Made by a program: the position numbers and the translations under genes
Assembly (NCBI GenBank): GCA_036345935.2
Contig: JADWOT020000010.1
Location: forward strand, 7,180,587-7,244,586
Reading direction: 5' to 3'
Length of the DNA stretch: 64,000 nucleotides
Source: Taenia hydatigena
Taxonomy: Eukaryota > Platyhelminthes > Cestoda > Cyclophyllidea > Taeniidae
The notes under the pieces: model-generated
The model's database searches: none
Seen by the model: only the letters and a program-made list of their open reading frames with translations
Told to the model about the DNA's origin: nothing
Shown here: piece after piece, positions 1-13,800 of the stretch
How the letters are laid out: every line of letters starts with the position of its first letter
Position numbering within the stretch: the stretch's first letter is position 1

Positions 1-3000
1 AGACCTTCTGAGCTGCATAAATTAGGACCCTTCCTCGCTACTTCGGATTGTTGCAACTCTAAAGAAAACTTAGCAAGTTACAGAATATTGATTGTGATAA
101 TTTCTGGTTGGTATGAGCTTTTGTTTAAGTGAAATCTATGACCTGAACGCTATCAGTACCTCTCAGTGGTGTCGCACATGATTATTTTTCAAATGGTCAC
201 AAAAAGAAGCTTTAAATGTCCATCCGATTGGATTTTCAAATTAGACACTTAGCAAGTGGTTAGCATTATAGGACCACAAATATGCTGCTTCTTCGATAGA
301 CCAAATTGAGCCCCGCCTTCCCAGCTTGGTGGTTATATAGCATCGTCGTCCGCCTCATGGTGCCCCTTGATCGTTAGAGTAAATTATTTTTTGTTAATAG
401 GTGTGTAGGACCAAGTAATATGTGTAGTAGCAATGTAACAAGAATGAAGGAGATCCACTTCCATTCCGCAGTCGTACATCTTTCAGTTGAATTTGAACAG
501 CTGTAATGCGAGAATGGAAGTCCACACGCAGGCTTCCACTTAAGAGCGGCAACACTCACACTACTGATGAAGTCTAGAAGTAGTATGGGTGACATCGGAC
601 GAGTCCTTTACAGCCCGTATGACGCGATCATTTCGCCGGGTGTTACTTCGTTGCCTTTAAAAGCGAGTCTCGTCAGCTGGAAAGCTCAGGTATCCGGCTG
701 TTGATGGTTGACTCCTAAACTACCGCATTCTACTTATTTCCTAATAGCCTTGTCAAATATTTTGAAATTCGAAATCTCCCCTAAGATGTCTAATTTGCGC
801 ATTCTTATACTTTAGCATATGCACAAATTTTAAGGCATCTTTAAATACCGCCTTCATAAAACCAAAAGAATCTCCCGGCGTTGCAAGATGCTGTGTATTT
901 GGGTGCATGTGAGCACAAGCCGGCCCTGTTCTCGGCCAGAATAACCATGGCGAGTGAGTCTTCAAAAGGGACGGCTTTACCTCTGGTCGGCTGAGTGCTG
1001 CGGGTGCGCAAGCCAGTCTTAGTGCCACTTTGAATGGATTACGGGTCCCCTTAAAGGTCCAAAAGGCTGATCGTGCTCTTTAAAATCCCTCCTGTCACGC
1101 ATTTGTGCCACTTTACGTGGAACTTTAGCTCAAGTGATGTCTACCGATCAGGAGGTGTTCGAGAATGAGCAACAGTTCGGAGTTTCGAGTCCAAAGGTGT
1201 TCTTAATGCAACTAATCAATGTTGTGGAATAACTACAATGTGTCTCTTGATTTACTTCTTTTCCCCTTTAAAGTAGTCAAGATCTCAATCTATGCTCCCT
1301 CGCCGCCAAAAGCATTCAGAGCTGCTGTGAACTCGGCCTTTGTCAGGCACTTTTTCACTCCAGAAACCACCAAGAACCCAGATCCTCTGTCAGCTCTCCG
1401 TTTTCGCAGCACTTGGATTGCATGACCGTCCATTTCTAATGCGATTGGAATTGTACCACGGGTCGAAATGTCAGAGGAGGTAATGGAATGAGGACGAGGT
1501 AGCATTTGCTACACATCTCCTTTTGAAGTGCAGAATGCTTAATTTATATGTGTAGTACTGATCCCACCACTTATGCAAGTTTTGTGTCTCCTTATTTACG
1601 ATTTATGAGCTGTAGCGATAAAAGAATTCTCTCGTCTTCTCCGTGGTAACATGAAGAGTATCCGCTTAATCGTGATGCATTCTCCAAGCCTAACTCGGCG
1701 GAACATCAAGGAACTTTGGCATCCACTATTCAAGCAGAGAAAGGGTTAATCAACCGTCTTTGTGTAAGTCGTAACAAGGCAAATGAACATATGTATCGTC
1801 TGCTGCACTACTCGCAGTCAACCTTTTGCGTTGACAAGGCAGGAAAGCCATTCAGTAACGAAGGAGAGGCATTTAATGTCAGCATCAACGACGTATCTGC
1901 TGAGACCTTCTGTAGGTGGACTCTACTAGAGGGTGGAGAGGAAAGACGTCGGGGCAACCGAGGCGACGTTCGCAGGTCAATCGGCAGTCCTGACCGCACT
2001 CCCTTCAGACCACTTTGGTTACATTGTACGGCTGTCAAGCTATTCATCAGCGTTGGTGCAAAGAGTAGGAGCTTGCAGTCACCTCATTTGTCCCCGACAC
2101 TCAAACGCATCGCTAGTTCCATGCAGCTGGCATTGAGTGGACGTCAATTTTGATCCTCGCAACCAAAGTGAGGCCGTCCAACTCTTAACAACTTTGTGCT
2201 TTGAATCCTCCTTGAACTGGAAGAACATTAGGGAGGCGGATCTACCACCAACGCCCGAATGGACTCGAGTGACTAGCAGGTCGAGCCAAAAGGTTGTGTT
2301 GCATTTAAAGTCCTTGACCAGAAGCCTTAGTAAATATGATGACTTTTTTGCAAAGAAGTCTGTTGATGGAGAGTAATTTTGGTGTTGAAGTTGTCAGTGG
2401 CATCCCTGTCATGCAAGCATCCGCCTTAGCGCCTCAGTAACTCAACACTGAGCCCCCCAGGTCGTCGCTGTGGTGGCACAGCTAAGCGGAGTGCAATCCA
2501 TGCAAAGAATAATCCTGACTTTCATGTCTAATCACCAGTTATAGACGTTTCATAAGGAAGACATCGACGGTGGATGGCTAAATCTGCCTATTTTTACGAT
2601 ATAAAGGCCGAAATACTGCCTGCTTGTGAAATGTTTTACTGCTGGGAGGTTAGGTTTCCCTCCTTAAGTATATCATCGCTGTCGCCTATTCTGTCGGAGT
2701 AGCGGAACGGTTGGCCGTGGCCCACATTCTCTTTGAATCGCATTAGTTCCCTTCTACAGCTTGCGACGGCTTCAGAGAGGACTTGAGGGATTCACTGTTA
2801 GCCATTTACCACTTCATTTATTCCCACACTCTGAGAAAACAAACTGTGGGTGAGAGAAAAGTAAATCATCTCCGTAGGAGGCCGTAATCAAGCAAGCCCT
2901 GACGCCAGACGATGCTTCACACTGACCGGCCAAAGCCCCGTGACTAAACCGGAGAGAGGTGGAGTTGGAGAGTGCGGAAAAGGGTGAAGTAGGCGCACCC

Positions 3001-6000
3001 TTGGTATTTCAACGCTATTCCACCTGGGTGAGAGACATGAACCAGAGAAGTAACAAAAGGCAGAAGCAAAGGAAAGTTGAGATTTGCGGAAAAAAATGAA
3101 GGGCGGAAAGAAAAGAAGAATGTGCTTTTTTTGCCTCTTCCCACCTGAAGCTCCTCCTTGCTGTCTCGCCTTCTTACCTTGGATCATTGACACAGCACTC
3201 CATGACTAATTTGACGCCTGTGCGGGCTACCTGTCGCTTTATTTTTTGACCCTGTAAACAGGCCATCTGGGGATAGCGATTGCGGCGATGCCCTCGGTGC
3301 TACTGGGGTTAGGAAAGGGACGAAAATTTTACTGCTTTCGCTTTAAAATACAAGTTTATTTGGTCTTTTATGATGTTTTAGAGAGGCACAATGGTGTGAC
3401 TAACGTGAGATATCACTAAAAATGTAGTTGTGGAGGTTCATCTTAAAGAAATGCCTAAAATCTGCTTTTACCGAAATGGGGGGTCTCCTGGCCATTGACG
3501 GAATACATCCAACTTCTTTACCATCCTATCTAAGCAACTAAAGTCAGCAATACAGCGTACAACTTTCGCAACTAGTATTGACAGGCTGATTTCCTTACCC
3601 TATCATAGTGTCACGTATATGTGACGCATGCTCTCTGACATTTAACGACAATCGACTTGACCAAGCAGTAAAGAGTACAAACAGAAGAGTTTATTATTAA
3701 ATATTAAACAAGGTGTACAGTGTTTTTGGTCTTTTAATCCCCACCTTCAGCTGAACTATTATGGTTTATTTTCCTCTGAGGCGTACTGCTAGTCTCTCCC
3801 GTATTATCCAGACGATTCTATAAAGTTTCGGGGAGTTTTGAAGTGACGTTTAACGCGAAAATACCTGTAAAATTGCCTTCCTTTGCTTATCTGTGTGCAC
3901 GGTAAGGCATAATTATGCGGCAGGGTGATCGCCAAGGTCAACAAAGACAACACTTAGGGGTAGAAGGAGTGTAAAAGGGGTCCCGTAATGATCCTGTACT
4001 TATTTTAGTGTTAACAATGCCATGTTAGTCTTGATCCTCATTGTTTGAATTTTCTTCTCTAAGCTTGACATTTTTAACACGCCTATCGAGCTCTTCATCT
4101 ACCCCAAGAAGGTCTATGGCTGACAAGCATGCTTTGCCTAATTACCTTAATGCATTTTAACAATTGAGGGTCTATTTTGAGATGCGGCATTTGTTCATGA
4201 CTCTCATTTTAAATAAATGAAATGACTTATTTTAAAGAACAGTATTAGCTGTTAGATTCTAGAATTAGGCTAGGCGAAAAAATTTGTTTTTGAACTAAAA
4301 CATTCCTTTCTAAGTATTATGAATTGTTACTTACATTTACGGTTTAAGGCAAGGTAGCAGTCAGTGAGAGAGGTTTCCAACCACAAATACAGCTAAGAGT
4401 ATGAGAAAGTAGCCAGATATAACAAGATTGTTAGCTTGAGTCGGCCAAGTTTTCGTCTTCTTAGTTTATTTGTTTAAAGTAATTCGGCCACGTTGGTCGC
4501 AATTAAACAGAAATCTATATCTTCTACTGAACAGTTATTAGTAGCACAAATATTACAGACTCAATTCCACGGTAACTATCAGAACGTAAAATTCCAGCTG
4601 TTATAATTTCAACGGCATTTTTGACTTATCAGTGAACAGAGAACTTACCTTATACATAGAAGTGCAAGCAGTTTTTTACCGCGCGGCACATGCGTCAAGC
4701 CATTCAAGGTCGTCGTTGTGATCGCGGGTAGAATCTCGCCAAACCTACCCTCCTCTCATACTAAAGCATTCTTCCTCCTCGGATAAATGCAACCGTGGTA
4801 GAACCCAGTGAATCTGGCTCTCGCTACACCGCCTTCAGACAGACAGAATTTGTCTCGCAGGTCAAATCCTGTAAGGAAACTGATGGCCTAGCACAGTTCA
4901 CGCACGAGTGGCACGACTCCACTTTGCGATGGCCTAAATGGGAGATCTGTCAGAAAGCTACGCAGTACCATTTCGCATCGCCCTTTTTACCGATCCATCG
5001 ACGATCCTACACATGCTCACAACAAATCTGTACTTGCGTCTGCTTTGAACCATTCTAAAGGCTTTCGGATGCTACATGCTGCAATTGTTTTAGGCATTGA
5101 TCCCTTGGAGGACGCTGATATCCCAATAAGTAGCTCACCAACCAAACTTAAAAATCAAAGAGGCAAGTTTACTTGATAATTGTATTTACGCTTTCAGATT
5201 TTACGCTTATCACAGAAAAAAATGGCATTTTTGGTTCAATAGGGGCGGAATTCCATCAAGTAGGTTCAATAAAGTCTGGAGGAGAGAGAGGGGAGGGAGG
5301 AAGGAGGGCTCAACATCTAAAACGTTGGGAAGTAACAAACTTGCGGGCATCACGATTCTACAAAAATAAAATAAAACAAAATGCGGCATCGTAAATTCAA
5401 AGACAAAGTAATTTAGGACAAATTTTGCTGCAATGCATCTCACAACGACCGGGAGGCAACGAGAATGACCAAGGGACTGCTTACAATGCGAAGCCAATTT
5501 AGACAAACCGCTGCTAACTGAGGACTTATCTTGGCCGCACATTTTGTTTATCTCGCTTAAACCACCTAAAATGTCCTCGATTTTTTATATTTTCGGATGT
5601 TAAAAAATGAAGGAAACATTCACAATCCACAAGGCCTATGGCGCCAATTTTGGTTCCGAAATTTTTCTTTGGCTTGCTCCTTTTTAAATCCGACCCATGC
5701 TAAAATCACGTTTTTTAAAGGTGTTGATTCTGCTTGCAATTTTTCCATGATTCACCAGCCCCCAGTCAGTGGAACAAAGGTGAACTTTGGGTAATGATAA
5801 TGTCATTGTCAAAACATGATAGACTGACGGCGGGTCAGTTTTCTCTGTGTAGTGTAAAATAGGCCTTCAAAACGTGGTAGTCGCATGGATACCAGTATGG
5901 TACAACAAATGAACTCTGTGACCTGCTTTTTCCATGATTACAGCCAGGGTAACTGGTCACATCCAACTGATGTGATCACCACCCCAGCAAGGTGGGTAAT

Positions 6001-6246
6001 GGATTAGGAGCCTGAATTATGCGAACGCACTGATGAGTTGTACTGAAGGAGAGCGCAGTCTAAACGAAAGCTAAGGCCTTATATCTGTCCTTCCGTCAAT
6101 GCGAAAGGGCAGCAACTGAGGACGAAAAATTGACAGTGACAGCTCACAAATGACCACCACCCTCCTAGTCCTCGCGTGTTAATGGCGTGAATGCTCTTTC
6201 AGGTGTAAGGAAGTGATCATAATTGGCGACATCAATTTACCAGATT
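1..6246. other. Intergenic stretch with no convincing gene
   Basis: AT-rich DNA with many short open frames but no recognisable domain. The best coding-like piece is a minus-strand frame at 1290-1505 with sensible codon choice and an AG acceptor just upstream of its first codons. It could be the terminal exon of a gene lying to the right, but I do not recognise it. A second minus-strand frame at 753-1028 and a plus-strand frame at 1716-2153 look weaker, and the latter has an equally open opposite strand. Nothing else is supported here. Confidence 0.4.
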
Positions 6247-7794
6247 TTACACATAGGGAAGGAGGTGAGAGAAGAGGAGGATGAGCGAGAATGACAGGCC
6301 TGATCGAATTGATGAGGCACCACTTGTAGTCACTGTGATAAAAAAAAATGAGGAAGGAAATTGATGTGAGGCCGGTTAAATTAAAATTCGCAAACACCCC
6401 ATCCTAGACTTCATAATTTAATTTCCTCTAATTGGGATAACTTACAGAGCTGGCAAATAAATTTATCTGCCGGTAATTAAAGTCACCCATTCAATGGACA
6501 TTTTGGCAAAAACGCATTACGATTGTTATTCCTTATTGACTAGAGCCAACCGCTCACCGTTAGCATGACATAAAATGGCTTGATATTTGGAGTTTGGTAA
6601 TGTAATGTCGAAAATTTGATAAGAAAAAAACAATATTACGCCACTCCGAGTGATTGGCTATTTTAAATTTCGCATCAATAAAGACTCATTTCTCATTGGC
6701 CAATTTATTGATAATAGGAGATGCCTTACCGTCAACGGATGCGGCGGCTATGACAACATCCTCAGACTGTTTTTCTGGAAAATATAAGGAAAAGGTTGCT
6801 TAGGTGAATCATTTTTGCTTCTACCCTACTTGAGCAAATAATAATAATAAAGGGAGTTGCGAATTCTCCCACTTACCCTCAAGGGGAGTGGCAGGAACTG
6901 CTCCCTCAGATACGCCCTTTGATGTGAGGGAAGCCTCGGTACCCAACAGAATTGATTCTATGGTCGGAAAATAATGATATAGAGGAAGAGAATTTCGTGC
7001 TTGTTAGAAGAAATTCCTTTTCTGTCCCCCTTTTGCCTCCTCCTTTGTGCATCATTAACTCAGTGCCGACATCTTTCCATAAAAATTTTAACAGACAAAA
7101 TTGACTTTATGCTAACCTGAGCTGGAAGTTGCAGTAGGAAGTCGGTATATGACTAGCTTCGGGGGCCTGTCCTTTATGCTACAAAAATTTTTGCGCTTTT
7201 GGCTTCTGAGACGATAAGCTGATCTGGAAAATCTATCCCGTGTGTGTGTGTGTGTTTCTACGTTTACGTTTTCGCCCTGTAAGTGCGTGTGTACGTGAGA
7301 GCGTATGTGATATCAAAGCTTCCTTTTACCGAGATGAAATAACACATTTGGTGTTTTTGTGTTGTTTTTTTTTTCCTTCTCCTACAAAATAGGAGGCAAT
7401 TCGTGCACATTTTTGATTCATCCAATCAAATGGCAACGCAACTCACACACCCTGCATCAAGACTTGGAAACAAAATTTGAAATAGCAATTTACGGACGAC
7501 TCCTCAATACGACACGAATCATGGATCTTATTTGTCAAAAGTTTAGTATGTAAATTGGTAATATAAAGCATGTCAAGGCACCGGTTCTATCCAAACATAT
7601 TGCAATCTTATCTCTAAACTGGAACATGTGCTGGACGCAGTGTAAAGAGGGATAATAAATAAAGGGCTTGGAAGCAAAATAAAAAAAGCGGATAGATATA
7701 ACATTAGGAAGTTCGTTCATTAATCTAACAGATTCATGGAAAACCTTAAATTAAACATCCGGAGCTATGGACAGCCCGATTTTTCAGTCGATTA

Positions 7795-7826
<32 letters not shown>

Positions 7827-10800
7827 ATGGATGGATGGATGGATGGATGGATGGATGGATGGATGGATGGATGGATGGATGGATGGATGGATGGATGATG
7901 GATGGATGGAGAGGGATGATCGATGATATGGATATGGATGGATGATGGGATGGATGATGAGATGGATGATGGATGGAATGAGGATGGATGGAGATGAGAT
8001 GATGATGGAATGATGATGGATGTTAATGATGGATTGATGGAATGAGGAGTGGATGATGGATGATGATATGAGTGAGGATGAGATGATGGAATGATGATGG
8101 ATGATTGATGGATGATTGGATGATGGATGAGGATGATGGATATGGATGATTGATGATGGATGGAGATGGATATGGATGATGGATATGATGTGATGGATGA
8201 TGGATGGATGATGGATGATGATGGATATGATGATGGATGGATGGATGGATGGATGGATGGATGGATGGATGGATGGATGGATGGATGGATGGATGGATGG
8301 ATGGATGGATGGATGGATGGATGGATCCTGGTTGTCTCAGTCCATAGAAAGGCAGTTGAACATACAGGTAGATTCAAGTAGAAACTCGAAGCATGGAAGG
8401 AAGATGAAAGCGCAAAAAAAACAGGTAAAAACTCCTTTACCTGCACACAACATAACCAAACAGCCTTCTTAATGCACCGTGAATCACTTCCTCGCCCCCA
8501 ATGCGCAGATGATCTACCGACCATCTCTATTCCCAAGTCACAGCTGATAATGTTAGAAGAGGAAAAGGGCCCAATTCCTGCCTCTCTCTCTCTCTCTCTC
8601 CAAGTTTTGCTTTGGCTTTACCTTTGGTGTAAGAAGTGCTGGATAGTCCACTTTTTCTCCCCAGCCGACAAACAGCTAGTGCGATGACGCCTTTAAAGCC
8701 AGCAAATTGTACCTTTGCAATCCTTCTTAAGCACTCAAAGCTTACTAAATAGAACGCAGCTAGAGAAAGAAAGAAGAGGGAACCGAACGATTGAATCGAA
8801 GACGTGTAGATTTCGCACGCTGGTTGGCCCTCACTACTCGTAGATGCAGTGCCGATGAAGTGAGAGCCGCATTGTTCTCATGTTAAAGCGCTCATTTAAG
8901 ATTCCACATACTTCTCACTCACGGACTTTTGCAAGACGGAATCACAATGAAAAAAAGACCCCTTATAGTTGTTAGAAGAAAAATCTTGGGTGAAAATTAC
9001 TTAGCAACGTTTCGCTGGTCAAGGGAATAACCTACTACTCGCCTTGAATGGGCATTTTCGAATAAGGCCGGAGACTGGGAAAAAATCCGACATTTATCGA
9101 AACGGAATTCATGAAATGCTGCGATTCAGCCCAACTACAAGAAATAAATGTCAAACTTTTATTTAAAGACGCGACAAGTCACCAGAAATGTGACTGTCTA
9201 AAATCCCTTGCAGTTCGGAAACAAAGCTGACTAGATGGTTTTGCCTTTACCAAAATGACACCATAACTTGAATATTTAAATTTAAAATAGCGTCCCTTTG
9301 CAATACATAAAAAACTTAGTAGTTCCATCAACAAGAGATCATCCATACTTCAAGTTCCTTATTAGAGGAAAAGAAAAAAAACAAACGGAGATCGAAGCTC
9401 TACCCTGACAGCCCCTATTTGTCAATGCAACAGTTTACATTTATGGAAGGATAAATAAAGTTTCAACCGTAATTCCATCATTCTTTGCATTTTCACTGGC
9501 GATCACACACCGAAAGTCTGTGCCACAACTACCCAACTCGAGGTGTAAAAGGGGGACATGCTAAGCCAGGTGATAATGTTTACCAGGAAGCTAGAAAAAA
9601 AACGGAGGAGGACACGACTAGTGTGTCGCATACACAATGACGCAACAATACAATCTAGGAGTCATTGTTTACTTTTCGATGTATGTGAGGTAGAGAGATC
9701 TGTTGCCAATCCTTTCAAACCTTGTGAAAAATCACAAAGCAGCACCACATCGCGCAAGTTCTCTTCTCTCGCCCTCCAAATGAACATCGCCTCGGTGACT
9801 CACACAAAGTGAGCGTCGAAGAAGGTGAAAGACCGAGTGTATTTTGGGACGTGTTGTAGCAAAAAAAGGACAATTTGCTATCTGCAAGTGACTAACACAT
9901 TTTACCCGCAAACGCTATACAACAGCGTGGATAATTCTTGAGAGAATGTAAATTTACTACCGCTGTCAGCTTCCGGACTGGCTGCAGGAGTGTTTACTGT
10001 CACAGGTTCGGAAATTTGTCCTTATTCATTTTATTTAAATGACATTATTAAATGTTTTCTAAGAAAAGGGAAACAAAATTAGGCACCATGATGACCGAAA
10101 AAATCTTTCCATCGCCCCAATTTTTGTTTTTTATCAGGTTAACTTCAGCACTGGAATGGGCTGCACGTGACAAATTTAGAACTTATTAACGCTAATTGCT
10201 GTAGAATATGAAGGAATTCCAGTCGTCCCATCTCCAAGATCACGCTTTTTTAAAGCAGCTAATTACAACAAGGCCATCCACAATTTTCTATACTTTAACG
10301 GCTGACTAGTATTAGTTATCGCGGCAAATAAAAAAAGTTCCATGGGCTAGGACTTTAGAAGTAACTTTTTTCCCAACTCATTTAAACAAAAAGTTATTGT
10401 TGTAACAAGCCTATCAATTCGTGTTCCATTTTCATATTGCAAATTATTTTTTTGCTTAAATTTATTAAGAAAATTACGCTACAACTACTTTGGTTGCATA
10501 AAGTACCACAAAAGATACGAAAAACTGATAGCAAGTGAACGAACTCACCGTCGTGAGGAGGGGCAGTTAAGCCTCCCGAGTTCCCACCTGTAGTTGTTAC
10601 ATCCCCCCCCACTCCCGCGATTGTACTGGTTTTGGGGCCATCAGGCTCTGGATGTACAAAAAAGGTCAAGGTGGGAGACTAGAGAGGAAGAGGGGGGTAA
10701 ATCGATCTGTGCTTTATACTGATCAATGGTACACTATTGATCACTGCATACCTAAAGGAGAGACAAGGTTGAGTCAACTGGCAAAAGTCAGACACGCTCT

Positions 10801-13800
10801 GTGTACCTGTCGTAGTCACATTTACCCCCCTCCCATACCATCACCAATCCCGACTTAGTAGAATGCAAGATGACTCACTTCCGTGTCCCTCGTCAGACAA
10901 TGGCTAATTGTAGTGTCCACTTTTAGCTAAGAAGTTAATCACACAGGCAAGAAAAGAAGACATTCATTAATTTGATCACTGATTAGATTTCTATGTGGAA
11001 TTTACTAACCGCTGGATTTTTTTATGGCTCACAATAAGGTCTGCGATTTCATGTAATTTGATAAGTTTCGGTGACCGATCAAATATCACCTAGTCTTCAA
11101 ATGCTAAGGGATGCTGTGTACACCAAAAATTGGCTTACCTTTAGTTGTCTCTTTCATGGCGCTTGTTACTTCTCCGCTGCTTGTAACGCCTGCTGACGGA
11201 AATTCGGTAACAGCTGAGGGAGAGGAGGAACGGAAGATGCGGTTAATTTATAGCCACTAGAGCAGCTAAGAACATTCAAGATCTGGTCCCCAAAGGCGTC
11301 TACCACCTCTGTTACATACAGTGGAAAAAACAATTTCTGCACATTAACTTCTATCCATGCGTGCGGAAATGTGTGAAGCGATAAAACTACGTCGGCTTCT
11401 CCGCTTTGACTTCCGTTGCCATGACCACTTTGGCGTCCGCGTATATGCTAGCTACGTGGTTAAGCCTCAAGTGCTGGAAGACGGAAATTATAGAAAGCAA
11501 GTGAGCCAAAAAAAAACACTTTCTCTTCCCACCTACTTGCAAGCTCGATATTCAAGAGGCAAAAGTCACGGCTGTTTTCGTCGAAAAGCCAGAAATGAGG
11601 GGACTTACGTGCCACGCTTTCAACGACTGTAGTCGCCCCAGTTGTGGTGGCTAAAAAGAAAGGGCACAATTAGACCAGTTAATTAAGACTTTCTACAATC
11701 TATTTATGAACCTTAAGCTGTAAGAGACTTGGTAATCCTTAAATAACCACTTCTGTCATCAAGGAGAAGGGAGGGAAAATTAGAGATCATCACAAGCCAA
11801 ATGAAATCATCAAATGAGAGTGAAATCACAACTCCTGCTGGGTTCCATACTTCAATCAGGCACTTGCAGTAGTGCCATTGGTGTGGAAGGCTTCCAGCCA
11901 CAGCTTTTTAACCATCACTACTTCAAAAATCATCTCACCTTGTGGAGTGTGCACGTCCGAACCGGGAAATTCACCGGTGCCAGCTGTGGTGGGAGTTTCT
12001 GTTTCACCGCTCTTCTCAGCATGGTTATCCAAAGTCCAGAGGCCCGTAAATACGTGATGATCGAACAAAACATTCTCTGAAGTAGTTTCTGTGTCCTCTT
12101 TAACTCCCTCCTCCGCCATCGTCTCCATTGTTGTTGTTGTTGTTGTGGATTTATCTTCTTTATCAGTAATTGCATCAAAGCTTGCAGAGGACGATCCAAC
12201 CTCAGAAGGGCCGGTGGTTTCAGTCGGCTGAGTTCCATCTTCCAACTCATTTGCATCTATGTCCTTTTTAACAAATACCTCAGTAATGTCATCAGTGGTG
12301 TCAGCTGCTTCCTCGATGGTATCCTCAGCCACAGTGGTCGTCTCCACATATCCCGAGTGAGATCCACCGTTCTGAGAATCCTCAAATTCGGTTGGAATTT
12401 CAATCATGTCTGCTTCCGTAGCCCCCACCTCTTCCTCGTCTGCAAAACTCGTCCAACTTTCCACATCCTCAGCATCAGTGAGCTCCATGTCCGTCAGAAT
12501 AGGAGCTTTCGTGGTGTCTTCCACACCTCCTTCTGTCGTTTCCTCTTCCAATGGATATAGTTCCGTTGCATAATTTTCCTCCGCCGTCATCGTAGTCATC
12601 GCATCCTTCTTAACCAACACATCTGTGAGGTCAACAGTAGTTGCAGCCACTTCATTATCCACTGCATTAGTAGTGCTGGCGGCATCATGGGTCATCAAAC
12701 CTTCCAGACTTACAGCATCAGTGGGCTCAACGTCCGTGTCAGCAGGCTCTGTGCTCTCATCGGTCTTCCCTTCTGTCGTCACGGCCTCCAATGGATATTC
12801 ATTTGTTGTGTAGCCTTCTTCCTCCACCGTCGTAGTCATTTTAGCATCAGTAAGCTCCAGGTCCGTCGGAATAGGAGCTTCTGCGGTGCCTTCGACAACG
12901 TCCTCGGTCGTTTCCTCTTCCAATGGATATGTCTTCGTTGTATAGTCTTCCTCCGCCGCCATCGTGGTCAGCGCATCCTCCGTAACAAACACATCAATGA
13001 GGTTATCTGTAGTCGCAGCCACTTCATCTTCCACTGCATCAGTAGTGCTGGCGGCATTATCGGTCATCAAACTTTCCAGGCTTACGACATCAGTGAACTC
13101 GACGTCCATGTCAGCAGAAGGTTCTGTGCTCTCATCAGCCTCCATCAGATAATCATTCGTCGTATCTTCTTCATCGGCCGACGTAGTCATCGTAGCATCA
13201 GTTAGCTCTAGGTCCGCCAAAATGGGAGCTTCTGTAGTGGCTTCCACAAACTCCTCAGTCATTTCCGCTGCCACTGGATACGCTTCCGTCGTGTGGCCCT
13301 CCTCCTCCTTCGCCACCATCGTAGTCATCGGATCCGCACTATCGGAATGCAGTTCATCTCCCACATTGCTCTCCGCCTCGGTTGTCTCTTCTTCCTCGCC
13401 TTCTGTGGTAGCCCACAATCCTTCCTTAATTGCCTCAGTCATCAAACCTTCGATTGCTGTAACACCGACTAGATCAAGATCTGTAGCAATAGGAGCTTCT
13501 GTTGTATCTTCGACGCCTGCTTCAGATGATTCCTCTTCCAATGGATATGGTTCCGTTGTATAATCCTCCTCCGCCGTCATCGTAGTCATCGCATCCTTCT
13601 TAACCAACACATCTGTGAGGTCGTCAGTAGTTGTAGCCACATCTTCTCCCACTGCATCAGCATTGCTAACGGCATAATCGGTCATCAAACTTTCCAGGCT
13701 TTCAGCATCAGTGAACCAAACTTCCGTGTCAGCAGAAGGTTCTGTGGTCTCATCGGTCTTCTCTTCTGTCGTCACCTCCTTCATTGGATATTCATCTGTT

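Noticed and set aside
7081..7215. Possible further exon of the surface-protein gene ending at a CAGGTTAGC donor
   Set aside because: No acceptor gives the phase-1 entry shared by all other exons, and the phase-1 reading meets a stop.
7784..8536. 250-codon minus-strand His/Pro/Ser/Ile frame
   Set aside because: Entirely produced by the GGAT array; no coding signal outside the repeat.
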